From assembly GCA_030278955.1 (NCBI GenBank), contig JAOANR010000005.1, positions 36,087,105 through 36,151,104 on the forward strand: 64,000 bases of DNA. Direction: 5' to 3'. The DNA is from Hygrophila difformis. Taxonomy: Eukaryota > Streptophyta > Magnoliopsida > Lamiales > Acanthaceae. The notes under the pieces are model-generated. The model was not told where the DNA came from, did no database searches, and saw only the letters and a list, made by a program, of their open reading frames with translations. This document shows positions 22,652 through 33,214 of this stretch, piece by piece; within the stretch, counting starts at the first letter, position 1, and every line of letters starts with the position of its first letter. The position numbers and the translations under genes are program-made.

Positions 22652-25357
22652 ATGAGTCCCGAAGAGACTAAGGAAATTCAGAAACAAGTTCAGAGTCTAC
22701 TTGATAAAGGATGGGTGCGAGAAAGCTTGTCACCTTGTGCGGTACCAGTGCTCTTAGTTCCTAAGAAAAATGGCACTTGGAGAATGTGCGTAGATTGTCG
22801 TGCAGTTAATGCCATCACGATCAAGTACCGGCACCCGATCCCACGCCTTGATGATATGTTGGACGAGCTTGGACATGCAAACATATTTTCAAAGATCGAC
22901 CTTAGAAGTGGATACCATTAAATCCGAGTCAAACCCGGAGATGAATGGAAGACGGCTTTTAAGACCAAGTTCGGCTTATACGAATGGCTCGTCATGCCAT
23001 TTGGTTTAACCAATGCTCCATCTACATTTATGCGTCTCATGATTGAGACTCTTCGTTCTTTCATTGGAAAATTTGTTGTAGATTATTTTGACGATATTTT
23101 GATTTATAGTTCTAGTGAATCTGATCACATTTCTCATGTCCAACAGGTCATAAACATGTTGCGAGAAGTGAAGCTTTATGCCAACATGGAGAAGTGTACC
23201 TTTCATGCAAAGGAGCTGAACTTCGCAGGATTTGTAGTTGGACAGGGAGGTCTTAAGGTTGATGAAGCCAAAGTGAAAGCCATTTCTGATTGGCCACCAC
23301 CAAAGAATGTGCATGAGATCCGCCAGTTTTTAGGACTTTGTGGATTTTTTCGTCGTTTTGTTGCACAGTTTAGTGTGATTGCCGCACCCCTTACAACGCT
23401 ACTTAAAAAGGACAATCCTTTTAAGTGGGGGCCAACAAAAGAAAAGGCATTTGGTTCATTGAATGAGAAGCTGACACATGCTTCAGTACTTGCATTGCCA
23501 AATTTTAATCTACCGTTCGAAGTTGAATGTGATGCATCATGGACGGGGATGGGAGCAATGTTAATTCAGGAAGGAAGACCGATTGCTTATCACAGCGAAA
23601 AGTTCTCAGGTGCGCAATTACATTATTCTACTTAAGATAAAGAACTGTATGCTGTGGTTAGGTCTCTTCGAGTGTGGCAACATTACCTTCGAGGTCGAGA
23701 ATTTGTGATCAACACAGATCATGAAACCTTGAAGCATATTCGGGGTCAAGATCAACTTAGTAAGCGTCATGCGCGATGGAGTCAGTTCATTGAAGGATTC
23801 CCTTATGTTATTCGCTATAAAAAGGGAAAAGATAATATTGTCGCAGATGCTTTGTCTAGAAGGGCGACCCTTGCTGCTCTTGCCACAACTCACTTACTAG
23901 GATTCGAGCACATCAAAGCTCTATATGCAACAGATCCTGATTTTGAGGAAGCATACCGAGAGACTGAGGTACATGCTTTCAAGGAGTTTTCTAGATTGGA
24001 TGATTTTCTATATCGGGAGAACAAGTTGTGTATTCCCAGGGGCTCAGTTCGTGATTTGCTAATTCAAGAGGCCCATAATGGACAACTAATGGGACATTTT
24101 GGGAAGAATGCTACAGCTGAGATTTTATCAGAGAAGTTTTATTGGCCTGGTATGAGAAAACAGGTTGAAGATTTTATTACAAAGTGCACTGTGTGCTTAA
24201 AAGCCAAGTCCACGGTAAAGCCTCATGGATTGTATCAAGCATTACCTGTTCCAACTGGACCGTGGTTGGATATCTCTATGGATTTTGTGCTTGGACTACC
24301 AAGAACTGCAAGAGGAAAAGATTCAATATTTGTGGTGGTAGATCGATTTTCAAAGATGGCTCATTTCTTGCCTTGCACAAAAACCAATGATGCACTACAC
24401 GTTGCAAGGTTGTTTTTCAGGGAGATCGTGAGGTTGCATGGAATTCCAAAGTCAATTTTGTCTGACAGAGACGTGAAGTTCATTAGCTACTTTTGGAAGT
24501 CCCTATGGAGTGAGATTGACACGAGGTTGTTGTTCTCAACCGCATCCCACCCTCAAACCGATGGCCAGACTGAAGCTGTCAACAGGGTGCTAGGTAACTT
24601 ACTTCGTACTATTACTGATTCTAATTACAAAAGTTGGGATGAATGGCTGCCATACATTGAATTTGCATACAATAGGCATATCCATAGTTCAACTCACATG
24701 TCCGCTTTTGAGGTTGTTTATGGTTTTAACCCCCTGACTCCAATTGATCTTCTGTCATTGCCTAGCAATGAGCATCTTAATGTTAATGGCAGGAACAGGG
24801 CTAGAGCTATCAAGGAACTACACCAGAAAGTTAAAGATAGCCTAATCAAGTCTGCGGAGTCATATGCCAAGTACCATGACCGGGGTAGAAAGAAATTGGT
24901 GCTGAAGCCAGGAGACTGGGTGTGGCTTCATCTGAGGAATGAGAGATTCCCAACAAAGAGACGCAACAAACTATCTCCACGAGGAGATGGACCTTTTAAA
25001 GTTTTAGAAAGGATTAATGATAATGCATATAAGTTAGAATTACTTGATGAGTATGGGAACATTAATCCTAGATTTAATGTTGCAGATCTTGTACTGTTCA
25101 AACGGGACGAGGAAGACTCTTTTCGGTTGATGGATCAACCTTCTGAACGGGGAGGGAATGCCATGGAAGCCGCAACTGTAGCACTTACATTTTCCACTGG
25201 TCCTTGTTCGAGGAATCGAGCCAAGAAGTTCACTTTCCAAATTTCTGAACTACTGAAGCAAAACTTTGATGATGAGATGCTGAAGGCCATAGGATGCCAA
25301 TCTGGACCCAAGATGTTGCTTCAGTACAATCCGGAAGAAAGCCCGGGATCCATCTAG
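22652..25357 (+). pseudogene. Reverse transcriptase - RNase H - integrase of the CRM-like element, ending inside the 3' LTR
   Basis: It continues the gag frame. RT carries KIDLRSGYH and YFDDILIYS (about residue 887 from the Gag start), RNase [12 protein letters not shown] and NTDHETLKHI, and integrase the HHCC domain (HNGQLMGHFGKNA to CTVC), core motifs SMDFVLGLP, LSDRDVKF and HPQTDGQTE, and a GPF-type region (LSPRGDGPFKVLERI). Stops at 22919-22921 and 23633-23635 replace an expected Gln and Tyr. All integrase catalytic residues are present. The last 66 codons lie within the 3' LTR and hold a basic motif (NRAKKFTFQ), comparable in place to the CR motif of CRM integrases, which is thought to direct insertion to centromeric chromatin. 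Confidence 0.88.
25149..25158 (+). other. Polypurine tract of the CRM-like element
   Basis: GGGGAGGGAA immediately before the TG of the 3' LTR. It is inside the integrase coding sequence (Arg-Gly-Gly-Asn), so it serves both as primer and as codons. Confidence 0.85.
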
Positions 25358-25867
25358 ATGGACCCGACATTTGGTAGCTGACCCGTGCCCACTTTTATGG
25401 TGCACCCAGGCCTATCTTTTGTTGTTCTTTTTGTGTTGTTCTAGTTTAATATATTGCACTAACCATGTAATATCGTGCACAAACTTATGTTAGGATAATG
25501 CACTTATTTTCTTAAGTTATGTTTAAGTGTTGTAAACATGTGGGGACCCTTGGACCTATATATGTATGTCCTCACCTCACAATGTGGGCATCTTTTCTTG
25601 AATCAAAAATACTTTGCATTTTTGCCAGTTTCTCTCTTCCGGGAGGGATCACACCATGCTCATTCTTGGGCAAACTCCATCAACTTGGATCTGAAGCTCT
25701 CCAAGATGATTACAATCAACACTTTGGATTGATGTAGAATTGAGGATACGACGTGTGGGCGTGTTTGCTTTCTCTTATTGATCTTTGGTTTGATTTGCTT
25801 CCCTATCCTTTTTAATTCCTTGTTTGTTGTTCCTTCCTTGCAAGAATGTATCCTATGATCCATGGCA
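25159..25867 (+). repeat. 3' LTR of the CRM-like element
   Basis: 709 bp, TGCCATGG to CCATGGCA, near-identical to 18101-18804. Its first 199 bp encode the integrase C-terminus and stop codon (25355-25357). Confidence 0.93.
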
Positions 25868-25872
25868 TATAG
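25868..25872. repeat. Target-site duplication TATAG, right copy
   Basis: Pairs with 18096-18100; the Athila internal sequence resumes here. Confidence 0.92.
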
Positions 25873-28539
25873 GCTATTTCCCTCAATGCACATAAAGTAG
25901 TGATAAATCCCATAAGCTTGCATGCTAATCAAATTTATCCCACCATCCATCAAGAGTTAAATGTTCATAATCCAAGGTCTTTATAATGGTTATAACGGGG
26001 CAATGACTAGGGATAGGAAAAAGGAATCAAAGGCTAAGAAATCAAGGATCAACTCAAAGATACTTGTACACAATAAAACCCAGTGCTCATAAACTAAACA
26101 TCAATCTTGTTGCCATCACTCAAAACATCCAACAATGAAACACTAGAACAAGTGACACAAGCAAAACCAACACTCAAGACTTCAAAACCCCTTTATTTTT
26201 TTTCTCTCTCTTTCTCTCTCTCTCTTTCTATTTTTTTCTTTTTTTTTTCTTTTTTTTCCTTCGGGTTTCAATAGCATGACACGTTTATTAGATGAATTCC
26301 AACATCTGGAAATTACAGACGGAACTTCAACCCTGTGTTCATGACACTCAGGTCAGAGGAACACATGCCAAGCTACTTACGTCCACTACCCTTTTTTTCT
26401 TTTTTTGTTTTTTTTTTATACAAGACTCTTTTTTTTAAACGAGAGAGAAGGGGCAGAACAAGTCAACAACAAACCCTCAGAATAACAAACATTGACCCAT
26501 TCAAACAACAAAACATTTCTCAATCTTAAAACATGACATCTTCCACACTTTCTTCAACAATGACATCAACATATCTAAATAGCACAAATTACATTCAAGC
26601 TCAATGAATTAATCCTCAATTCCGGGTTCAAACAAACAAGTTTTTAAAGAATTGAATGGCTAAGGGCTCGGGTTTAACATTTAACAAAGAAAAGGAATTG
26701 TAAGGCTTAGACTTGGTTCACTAAGGGATAAGTATGGGGTATAGGTTAAAAATCAAGCAAAAAAGGTTAATCCTAATGCCTTATCATCTTATTCACACCA
26801 AACCTCAATAAAAGTGGAGTTCACAAGTATTTGCACGCAAGTTCTAGGACGCCAACTACCCATGTGTTCACAGAATCCAAAAACAATTGAGCATATATGA
26901 TGTAGTAGAATATTTTTTTTTCTTGCTCAAAAGGCTCAGAAGCTCACTTGGGGTTAAATAATAGAAGATCAAGCAAACTCATTTTTCAATTTCATCAATT
27001 GGCATGGAAAAAAGAACACAGTAAAACACCCACGACTTAATCCATGACTCATACAAAAGGGCAAGCAGGGAAGGTAATGAAAATATATATACACATGTCA
27101 ACATGCTACCTAATCACTCCCCCACACCTACATATTGCAATGTCTCTATTGCAAAAAGAAATGAAATAAAATGAGAGAGTGAAAAGGAACTTCTCTGAGA
27201 GATGGTTGGGGTGGCAGCCCGACGCAAGGTTGGAGTAGGGCGCAAGAGTCCCTCAATTATGTCCAATTAATGTTTAAGTGCATCTTGGCCTTGTGTTCTT
27301 GTTTGACATACTCATAGACCGTGTAGCTATGGGGACATTCGGTGGAACGACCTTTGGTGCCTCATTAACCTGCACTCAGAAGATACCAACAATTCCAAGA
27401 ACAAAAATGCAAGCAAATGACACCTGTGCAATCCTAAACAAGAACAACCAAATTGAAATCAATTCAGAAATTCCTCCAAGAACACTAGCTGATATCCGAA
27501 TCTCTAGTACCCAATCAAATAAAATCCCAATATGCAATTGAACAAGTCATAGAAACACACAGGGAATTTAACAACCAACAATCCCAAGTAAAAGTTACCC
27601 AATGCTAATCGAATTGTAATAATTATCACAACAATGTAGCAATCAATTTTTGGAATTAGGTCTATTGAAGAACTAGGTTTTAAAATTGAAACAAAAGAAG
27701 GGAAGAAGAAACCTTACAACCAAACCTAGGGCAACAGGGGCGGCGGTCTGGCGCAGGGGCGGCGGAAAACAGCGGCGGTGGCGCGAGCAGAGACGGAGGT
27801 GTGGAGATGCAAGCCGAAGGGGGCTGGTGCGCGACTGAGATGGCGAGAGAGGGCGGAGCTGTAAGGCGGCGCCGCGTCTGGAATGGCGAGATGGACACGG
27901 GCCGCGAGCGAGGTGAAGGGTGAGAGAGGTAGACAGAAGACGGGGAGAGCGAGGAGAGAGAGGTGGAGGCTGCGACGCTACTGGCGTCCAACGGCGGTGG
28001 CTCTGCGGTGGTCGTTGGATGGTAGAGGGAAGTGGCAACGAGGAGTGGTGAAGGAGCGGGAGGGGTGACGGGAGTTGTGAGATAGAATGGCAGAGGCTTG
28101 GATCTTGAAAGCCCAAAATTTGTTTAAGTCCCCAAAACCCTACCCCTTTCAAGTTGTAGGCAGAAGTTGAAGTGCTCCTTAAGCGAGGTCACACCTAAGG
28201 GAATGCTCTGCCGCTGCCTTTCATCTTATTTGCCTCTTCTTCCAATTGATATGCCAAGGCCTGAAGAGCATCTTAGCCGTGGTCATGCCTAAGATAATAC
28301 CCATTACAGTTCTCCCTTTTGAACATTGATGTACTCTCCCCTTGTCGACGTGTGATCACGCCTAACAACCACTTCAGGCTCTGCTTGTTCAATTCCCTAT
28401 ATGAATCACCAAATCAATGAAAACAAATTAAAACCAGACGCATACTCAACCTAAGAATGAAAATATATGCAAAACATGGAATCAAAGATAGAACTTGGAT
28501 TGCCTCCCAAGAAGCGCCTTTCTTTTAAGTCTTTGGCTA
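25873..28539 (-). other. Non-coding 3' region of the Athila-lineage element
   Basis: No supported gene in 2.7 kb. It holds a pyrimidine-rich low-complexity stretch (26190-26262), another T-rich stretch (26390-26440), a second polypurine-like core (27117-27130), a GC-rich block (27720-28070) and three diverged copies of a motif like GTGGTCACGCCTAAG (28170-28370). At 28490-28530 the minus strand reads GCGCTTCTTGGGAGGCAATC, a string common after pol in plant Athila-type elements. Confidence 0.7.
27720..28070. other. GC-rich block inside the AT-rich Athila 3' region
   Basis: About 350 bp rich in GGCGGCGG and GAGAGG strings, much more GC-rich than its surroundings. A 159-codon frame on the minus strand (27673-28152) is Pro/Ser/Arg-rich and without a domain, so I do not call it a gene. 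It may be captured host promoter or 5'UTR sequence, or an unrelated small insertion. Confidence 0.5.
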
Positions 28540-28752
28540 GACATATCTTCAAAGTTCCACTTAACATTTTTCCCCTTTGGACCTTTTGGAGTCATATACT
28601 CCACTTCTTTTCTTTGCAAATCCTTTATAATATAGCTTAAGTGGGAAGCCATTTACAATCACCGTCTTGTCCACAGTGGGACTTTAGATTGCCCTTTCAT
28701 CAAAATAATTAGCATTATCTATAGCAAAAAAACCAATCCCATGAAAATAACA
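28540..28752 (-). pseudogene. Remnant of the post-integrase tail of Athila pol
   Basis: In minus-strand reading, a stretch like DKTVIVNGFPLKLYY (about 28622-28670) matches the short conserved tail that follows integrase in Athila/Tat polyproteins (a VNGHRLKPY-type motif). It lies directly after the protease end, so the RT, RNase H and integrase core must have been deleted between them. Short and with stops. Confidence 0.55.
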
Positions 28753-29504
28753 CTAATCTTGATCAAACAATGAATGAGGAATACAAGCCTTCCCTCCATT
28801 TTCTTTTAAAAGTGGTGGATCATAGAAGACTTCATTTCTTTCCTTGAACGCCCTGGCATTCTCTTGCATCTCCTTCCACACTTCCTGCACATTTTGGTTA
28901 AGAGAATCCAAACTATACACAGAGTGAGATTCAACATGATTCACATTATCAAAAATATTGAATTTTACCTTTACACCATCAAATTCCATTGTTAATGCCC
29001 CCAACTTAACATCAATTTTGGTGTTAGATGTGCTCATAAATGGTCTTCCAAGTAAAATAGGTGAAGGATTAGGAGAATTCTCATCATGCACATCAAGAAC
29101 ATAAAAATGAACCGAGAATATCAACTCATTTACTTGCACTAGGACATCCTCAGTTACTCCTTCGGATAAGCATTAGTCCTATCAGCTAGTTGAATAATTA
29201 TTCTCGTTTCTTTTAATGGCCCAATATTCAAGGAGTTATAAATAGATGTAGGCATTACATTAATAGAAGCACCTAAGTCTAACATAGCCCTTTTGATTTC
29301 GACTTTACCTATCTTACAAGAAACAATGGACATACCTGGATCTCCGCATTTCTGCGGTAACTTTCTTTGAAGCATGGCGGACACATTTTCTCCAGCTAAC
29401 ACTTTTTCATCCCCTCTCAACTTGTGTTTGTTCGTGAATAGCTTCTTAAGGAATTTTGCATAGAGGGGTATCTGCTTGATCGCATCTAGGAAAGGTATGC
29501 TCAA
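28753..29504 (-). pseudogene. Athila-type aspartic protease region, frame-shifted
   Basis: The N-terminal half (29154-29504) has IPFLDAIKQIPLYAKFLKK, then the active-site sequence MLDLGASINVMPTSIY and IIIQLADRT. The C-terminal half (28753-29139) is in another frame and carries SPILLGRPFMSTSNTKIDV and LTMEFDG. The two halves meet at about 29150-29165, where one frameshift breaks the protein. Both motifs are standard for Athila-lineage protease, which cuts the Gag-Pol precursor. The first half is in the same frame as gag. The region ends at a stop at 28753 without passing into RT. Confidence 0.85.
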
Positions 29505-31160
29505 ATCAACCTATTCAAACATCTTCATGATTTCCTTATCCTTGCCACCCTTTAACTACTTCACCAACCTATGAGGAAAATGAGCAATATTAGAGTTTGT
29601 TACAGCTGGTAAATTTAAATTTACCTCATCACTTGATTTTTGTGCTTCTTGCTCCATTTCTTTCTCAATCATATCTTCTACCTTTTTCCTTTGGAGTAAC
29701 CTCCTTTGATCCTTCCAATTCTTTGCCACTTCTCAAAGTGATCGCACTACATTACAATGATTCATATATGTTTGAGTAGGAAACTTTCCTTTCTCTCTTT
29801 GTTTCATTTCTTGCACCTCATTTACCACTTGAGACATTTGATCCTCCAAATTTTTTATGCTTGTTCTAGTTTCTTGCTGAAATTGCAACATATTAGCTGC
29901 CATATTCTTAACTAGTCATGTAGAGAATTACCTGGAAAAGGAAGCTTGAGGGGCTGCCCTTTGTTGTTGTGGCTGTGGAGCTGGCTGAAAACCCGGAGGT
30001 TATTGTATATGAACTTGATGATTCCCATAATGCAAATTGGGATGATCCCTCCATCCCGGATTGTACGTGTTGGAGAGTGAATCATAGTTTTGCCTTTGCA
30101 CAAATCCCGTAGCATTCACATCCACCTCTTCCACTAATGTAGGACACGCATCTGTTGGATGGTCCGTGTTCGAACATATTCCACAGGCCTTTACTTATGC
30201 GTTCCCTACAGCAAGCTTAGGAACAAAAGATGTTAATTCAGTTAATTGTTGCTGTAGAGAACTTACTTCACTAGCTTCATTCACTGGAACGACTTGCCTT
30301 GGTCCAAACTGCTGTGAATTCATCGCTATATTATTCAACAATGCCCAGGCCTCCTCTGGTGTCTTGTTCATAAGTGCACCTCTGCTCGCAGCATGTATAA
30401 GCATCCTGTCCATGGTGGTCAAACCTTCATAAAAATATTGGATTAGTAGTTGTTCATAAATCTGGTGTTGTGGACACCTTGTAATAAGTTTATTGAACCT
30501 GTCCCGGTATTCAAAAAGTGACTCCCCTGTAGCTTGTTTAATGCCGCATATATCTTTCCTTAGGTTCGCAGCTCGAGAGGCAGGAAAATATTTCTCCAAG
30601 AACTTACGCTTCATTTCATTCCAAGTAGTGATACTTCCTGCAGGAAGGTTGAACAACCAGTCCTTTGCTGCATCTTTCAAGGAAAATGGAAATGCCCTTA
30701 GCTTGATTTGATCTTCAGTCACACCAGCTGGTTTCATGCTCGTACACACCACATCAAACTCCTGCAAGTGTTTGTGTGGTTCTTCTCCTGACAAATCATG
30801 AAAATTAGGCAACAGATGTATTAGTCCAGTTTTTAATACAGATGCCGCATTATCAGCTAAAGTAGGAAATGTAATGCAGAGTGGCTGTTGAGCCAAGTCA
30901 GGGGCTGCTAGCTCCCTCAATGTTCTTTGTTGTGCCATAGCAGCTTGAGGAATTTCAATGTCCTCTTCGACTTCCTTGCTCTCCTCAGAATCTGATGAAC
31001 TCGAATCCTCCGCTATTTGAATTGCCAAATTGAGAAAAGGTGTCAACACCTCTGCTTTCTCTACTCTCCTTTGTTCCCTGGCCTCTTTTCTTAAATGGCG
31101 CGCGGTCCTTTCAATCTCTGGTTCGTAATTCTTTTCACCATCACGATCTATGCGAGGCAT
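29505..31160 (-). pseudogene. Athila-type gag with in-frame stops
   Basis: The start is taken at 31160 (MPRIDRDGEK), about 45 bases inside the Helitron junction and about 140 bases from the primer site once the Helitron is removed. It has a basic N-terminus, an acidic Ser/Glu patch, then the retrotransposon Gag core (HLLPNFHDLSGEEPHKHL, LRAFPFSLKDAAKDWL, KFLEKYFPASRAANLRK). It is open to 30195, where a TAA interrupts. In the same frame beyond it is a CCHC knuckle (CGICSNTDHPTDAC) at about 30140-30190, then more stops and a coiled-coil-like stretch near 29760-29890. Gag forms the virus-like particle; this copy is dead. Confidence 0.87.
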
Positions 31161-31204
31161 AAACCAATAAGTGGGAATAAAGAACATAGAAATATATATA
31201 TATA

Positions 31205-33214
31205 TCATATATATATAAATGGGACTTTCCTATGAATAGGACTATTTGATTTGCTCAAATTTACAAGAAATGCCATGGAGTCCATAAAGTGCCACAAACG
31301 CGATTGAGACAACGAATCTCGCTCAGTTTATGCCCGATTTCAAGAAACCATTCCTTCTAGCCCAATTCGCTCCACCGTTCTCGCTCAACCAGTCGCCGTC
31401 GACATTGCCCGCCTAGGTCTCGCCCGCTATTTCCCGGCCTCCTCTCGCCGTTCGTCATTCCACGCGTGCAATTTTCGCTCGACTTGCCGTTCCGCACCGC
31501 CCGTCAGCGCGGCGCCTTCAATTTCGCCTCCATTCGCCGCCGTGCGACGCCCGTTCCCATTTGCCGCTCGCCCCACCTCCTCGCGTCCGGGTCACCAGGT
31601 AACACTGCTTCCTTTCAATTCCCCTTTCTTTGATTGCTTCAATTGCTCTCTCTTCGTGTTATGATTCGATTGGCCTGATGTCTCTCAATTGTTTTCGGCC
31701 CTGTTAGTGTCAATCAATGCTCCTATTTTTGCTTTGATTGATAATTGTATATTTCGTTATGTGTTTTTGTCTGTGTATTGACCTAGGTTAATTTCGTTTT
31801 CCAGAAATTAGATGACTTTCACACCTCTTCTCTCTTACTGTATAAGTTCTCAGTTCGACTGCAAAAAATTTCCTTCTGTGAAAGTGTAATTGCGTCAGGC
31901 TGTGTTCTTGAAATGAATTCAGTGTTTTCATTGTTTTTGGAGTATAAAGAATGGTTTAATTGTGGTTTTCAGAGATTGAAATTGTGGTTTGCTGAAGTTA
32001 TGTCATTCTTCATTTGATCTGTGTCTTTGAATTTTATGTGTGAATCTTACATATGGCTGTGAGTTTTCCCATTCAATTAAAATGTGCTTTTCGCATTTTC
32101 CGATGGTTTGGAGAAAAAAATAAGGTTCCTCGTTTCATTTTCTCCTCTATCTGAAAATTTTTATTGGGCTAGATGTTTCGATGGGCTTTGTTGTTGCCAA
32201 TGGTTTAGGTAAGTGCAAACGATCTGTATAATTAGCATTTTCCTTCTATTTTGCCTGTCGAGTGATTTTGGGAAATCATTTTCTATGTGCAACTTCTTGA
32301 AGTAATGATTGATGTATTTCTTTCGCTGTGTGCAGTATGTTTTTATACTAAATAGGCTTATTTTTAGCTGGCCGCAGCAGCACTAAACTAAACGGGTGAA
32401 TACTTACAGTGATATATTTAGTTGATTTGATATGATTGCATTATTGGAATGGCTGTTTATATTAGCTATGCTTGTACCTTGATAATTTATAATGGCTACA
32501 TTTTCAGAGAGAGGATGTTTTACATCTAAATGTAATATATAATGCCGAGTGGATCAATCCATGGTTGAATACTATTTTATTTTGTAGTGAGTAGATCAGA
32601 TATGTTTTTTATTTTGTAGTTGTTTAGATTCAAGTAATCTTGATTCACTGTTTTAGATTAGATTGAACTTGGTTTTTCACCAAATTCTTGGGAAGGCTTA
32701 GTTGGTTTTGAAAGGTACCCATTTTCAGTATCTCTATTCTTATTTACAACTTTTGGTTTCGTGTTACTGATTTCTTCTCTAACTTTTCGCTGTAGTATTC
32801 AAACATCCATTTACTGTTTTATAGATTAGTCATTAGTTTTCTTGCCTTTTTGCATACTTGCTTTTCCAGATCTTTTGTTCCTTCACGGTGCTTGATGTTT
32901 TTGTATTTGTTGTTCTTGCTATCTGTTCCTGTTTTTTTGCATTTCATTATTTGTCAAAAGTTTGTTTAATTGAAGTGGGCTTTTTAGACTATTCTAGGGT
33001 TCTAAACGGCTATTGTCAACGTTTTACACTGTTATAATAATTTTCAGATGTAGCCACTATAATTAACGTTTTACACTGTTATCTTTGAATATTTTCTGTT
33101 GACAGTTTTCGTTGTCAAATAAATCTCTTGATCTCTACAGTCTCCACTTGTCAAACAGATTTTGCTATTTTAATTCGCTATTGTACTCCTGCACTTCTTC
33201 GCGTTCCTTGTACC
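31205..33214 (+). promoter_or_regulatory. Helitron 5' end, GC-rich promoter-like region and presumed 5'UTR intron
   Basis: After the terminal TC and an AT run, 31370-31600 is markedly rich in C and G (GTCGCCGTCGACATTGCCC, CGCCCGTCAGCGCGGCG). A GT-type donor (CACCAG then GTAACA near 31597) begins a T-rich stretch of ~1.6 kb without ORF, typical of a long plant 5'UTR intron leading to the RepHel start. No clear TATA box was seen. Confidence 0.55.

Larger units (their letters stand above)
18101..25867 (+). mobile_element. Ty3/gypsy CRM-like chromovirus (centromeric retrotransposon type)
   Basis: A complete 7.8-kb plus-strand element with ~0.7-kb LTRs, initiator-Met primer site, a 1.6-kb leader, a single gag-pol frame, polypurine tract and TATAG duplications. 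The LTR ends form an 8-bp inverted repeat (TGCCATGG / CCATGGCA). Gag and protease (HVLLGRPWLYDRDV) and the coding region running about 200 bp into the 3' LTR are as known for CRM elements. Four in-frame stops make this copy inactive. Reina is the main alternative clade. Confidence 0.85.

Noticed and set aside
26190..26440. Pyrimidine-rich tracts as a polypurine tract of the Athila element
   Set aside because: Too far from any LTR edge; the tract at 17919-17932 abuts the LTR exactly.
27673..28152. 159-codon Pro/Ser-rich frame
   Set aside because: GC-rich low-complexity sequence in the Athila non-coding region; no domain and no sign of a gene structure.
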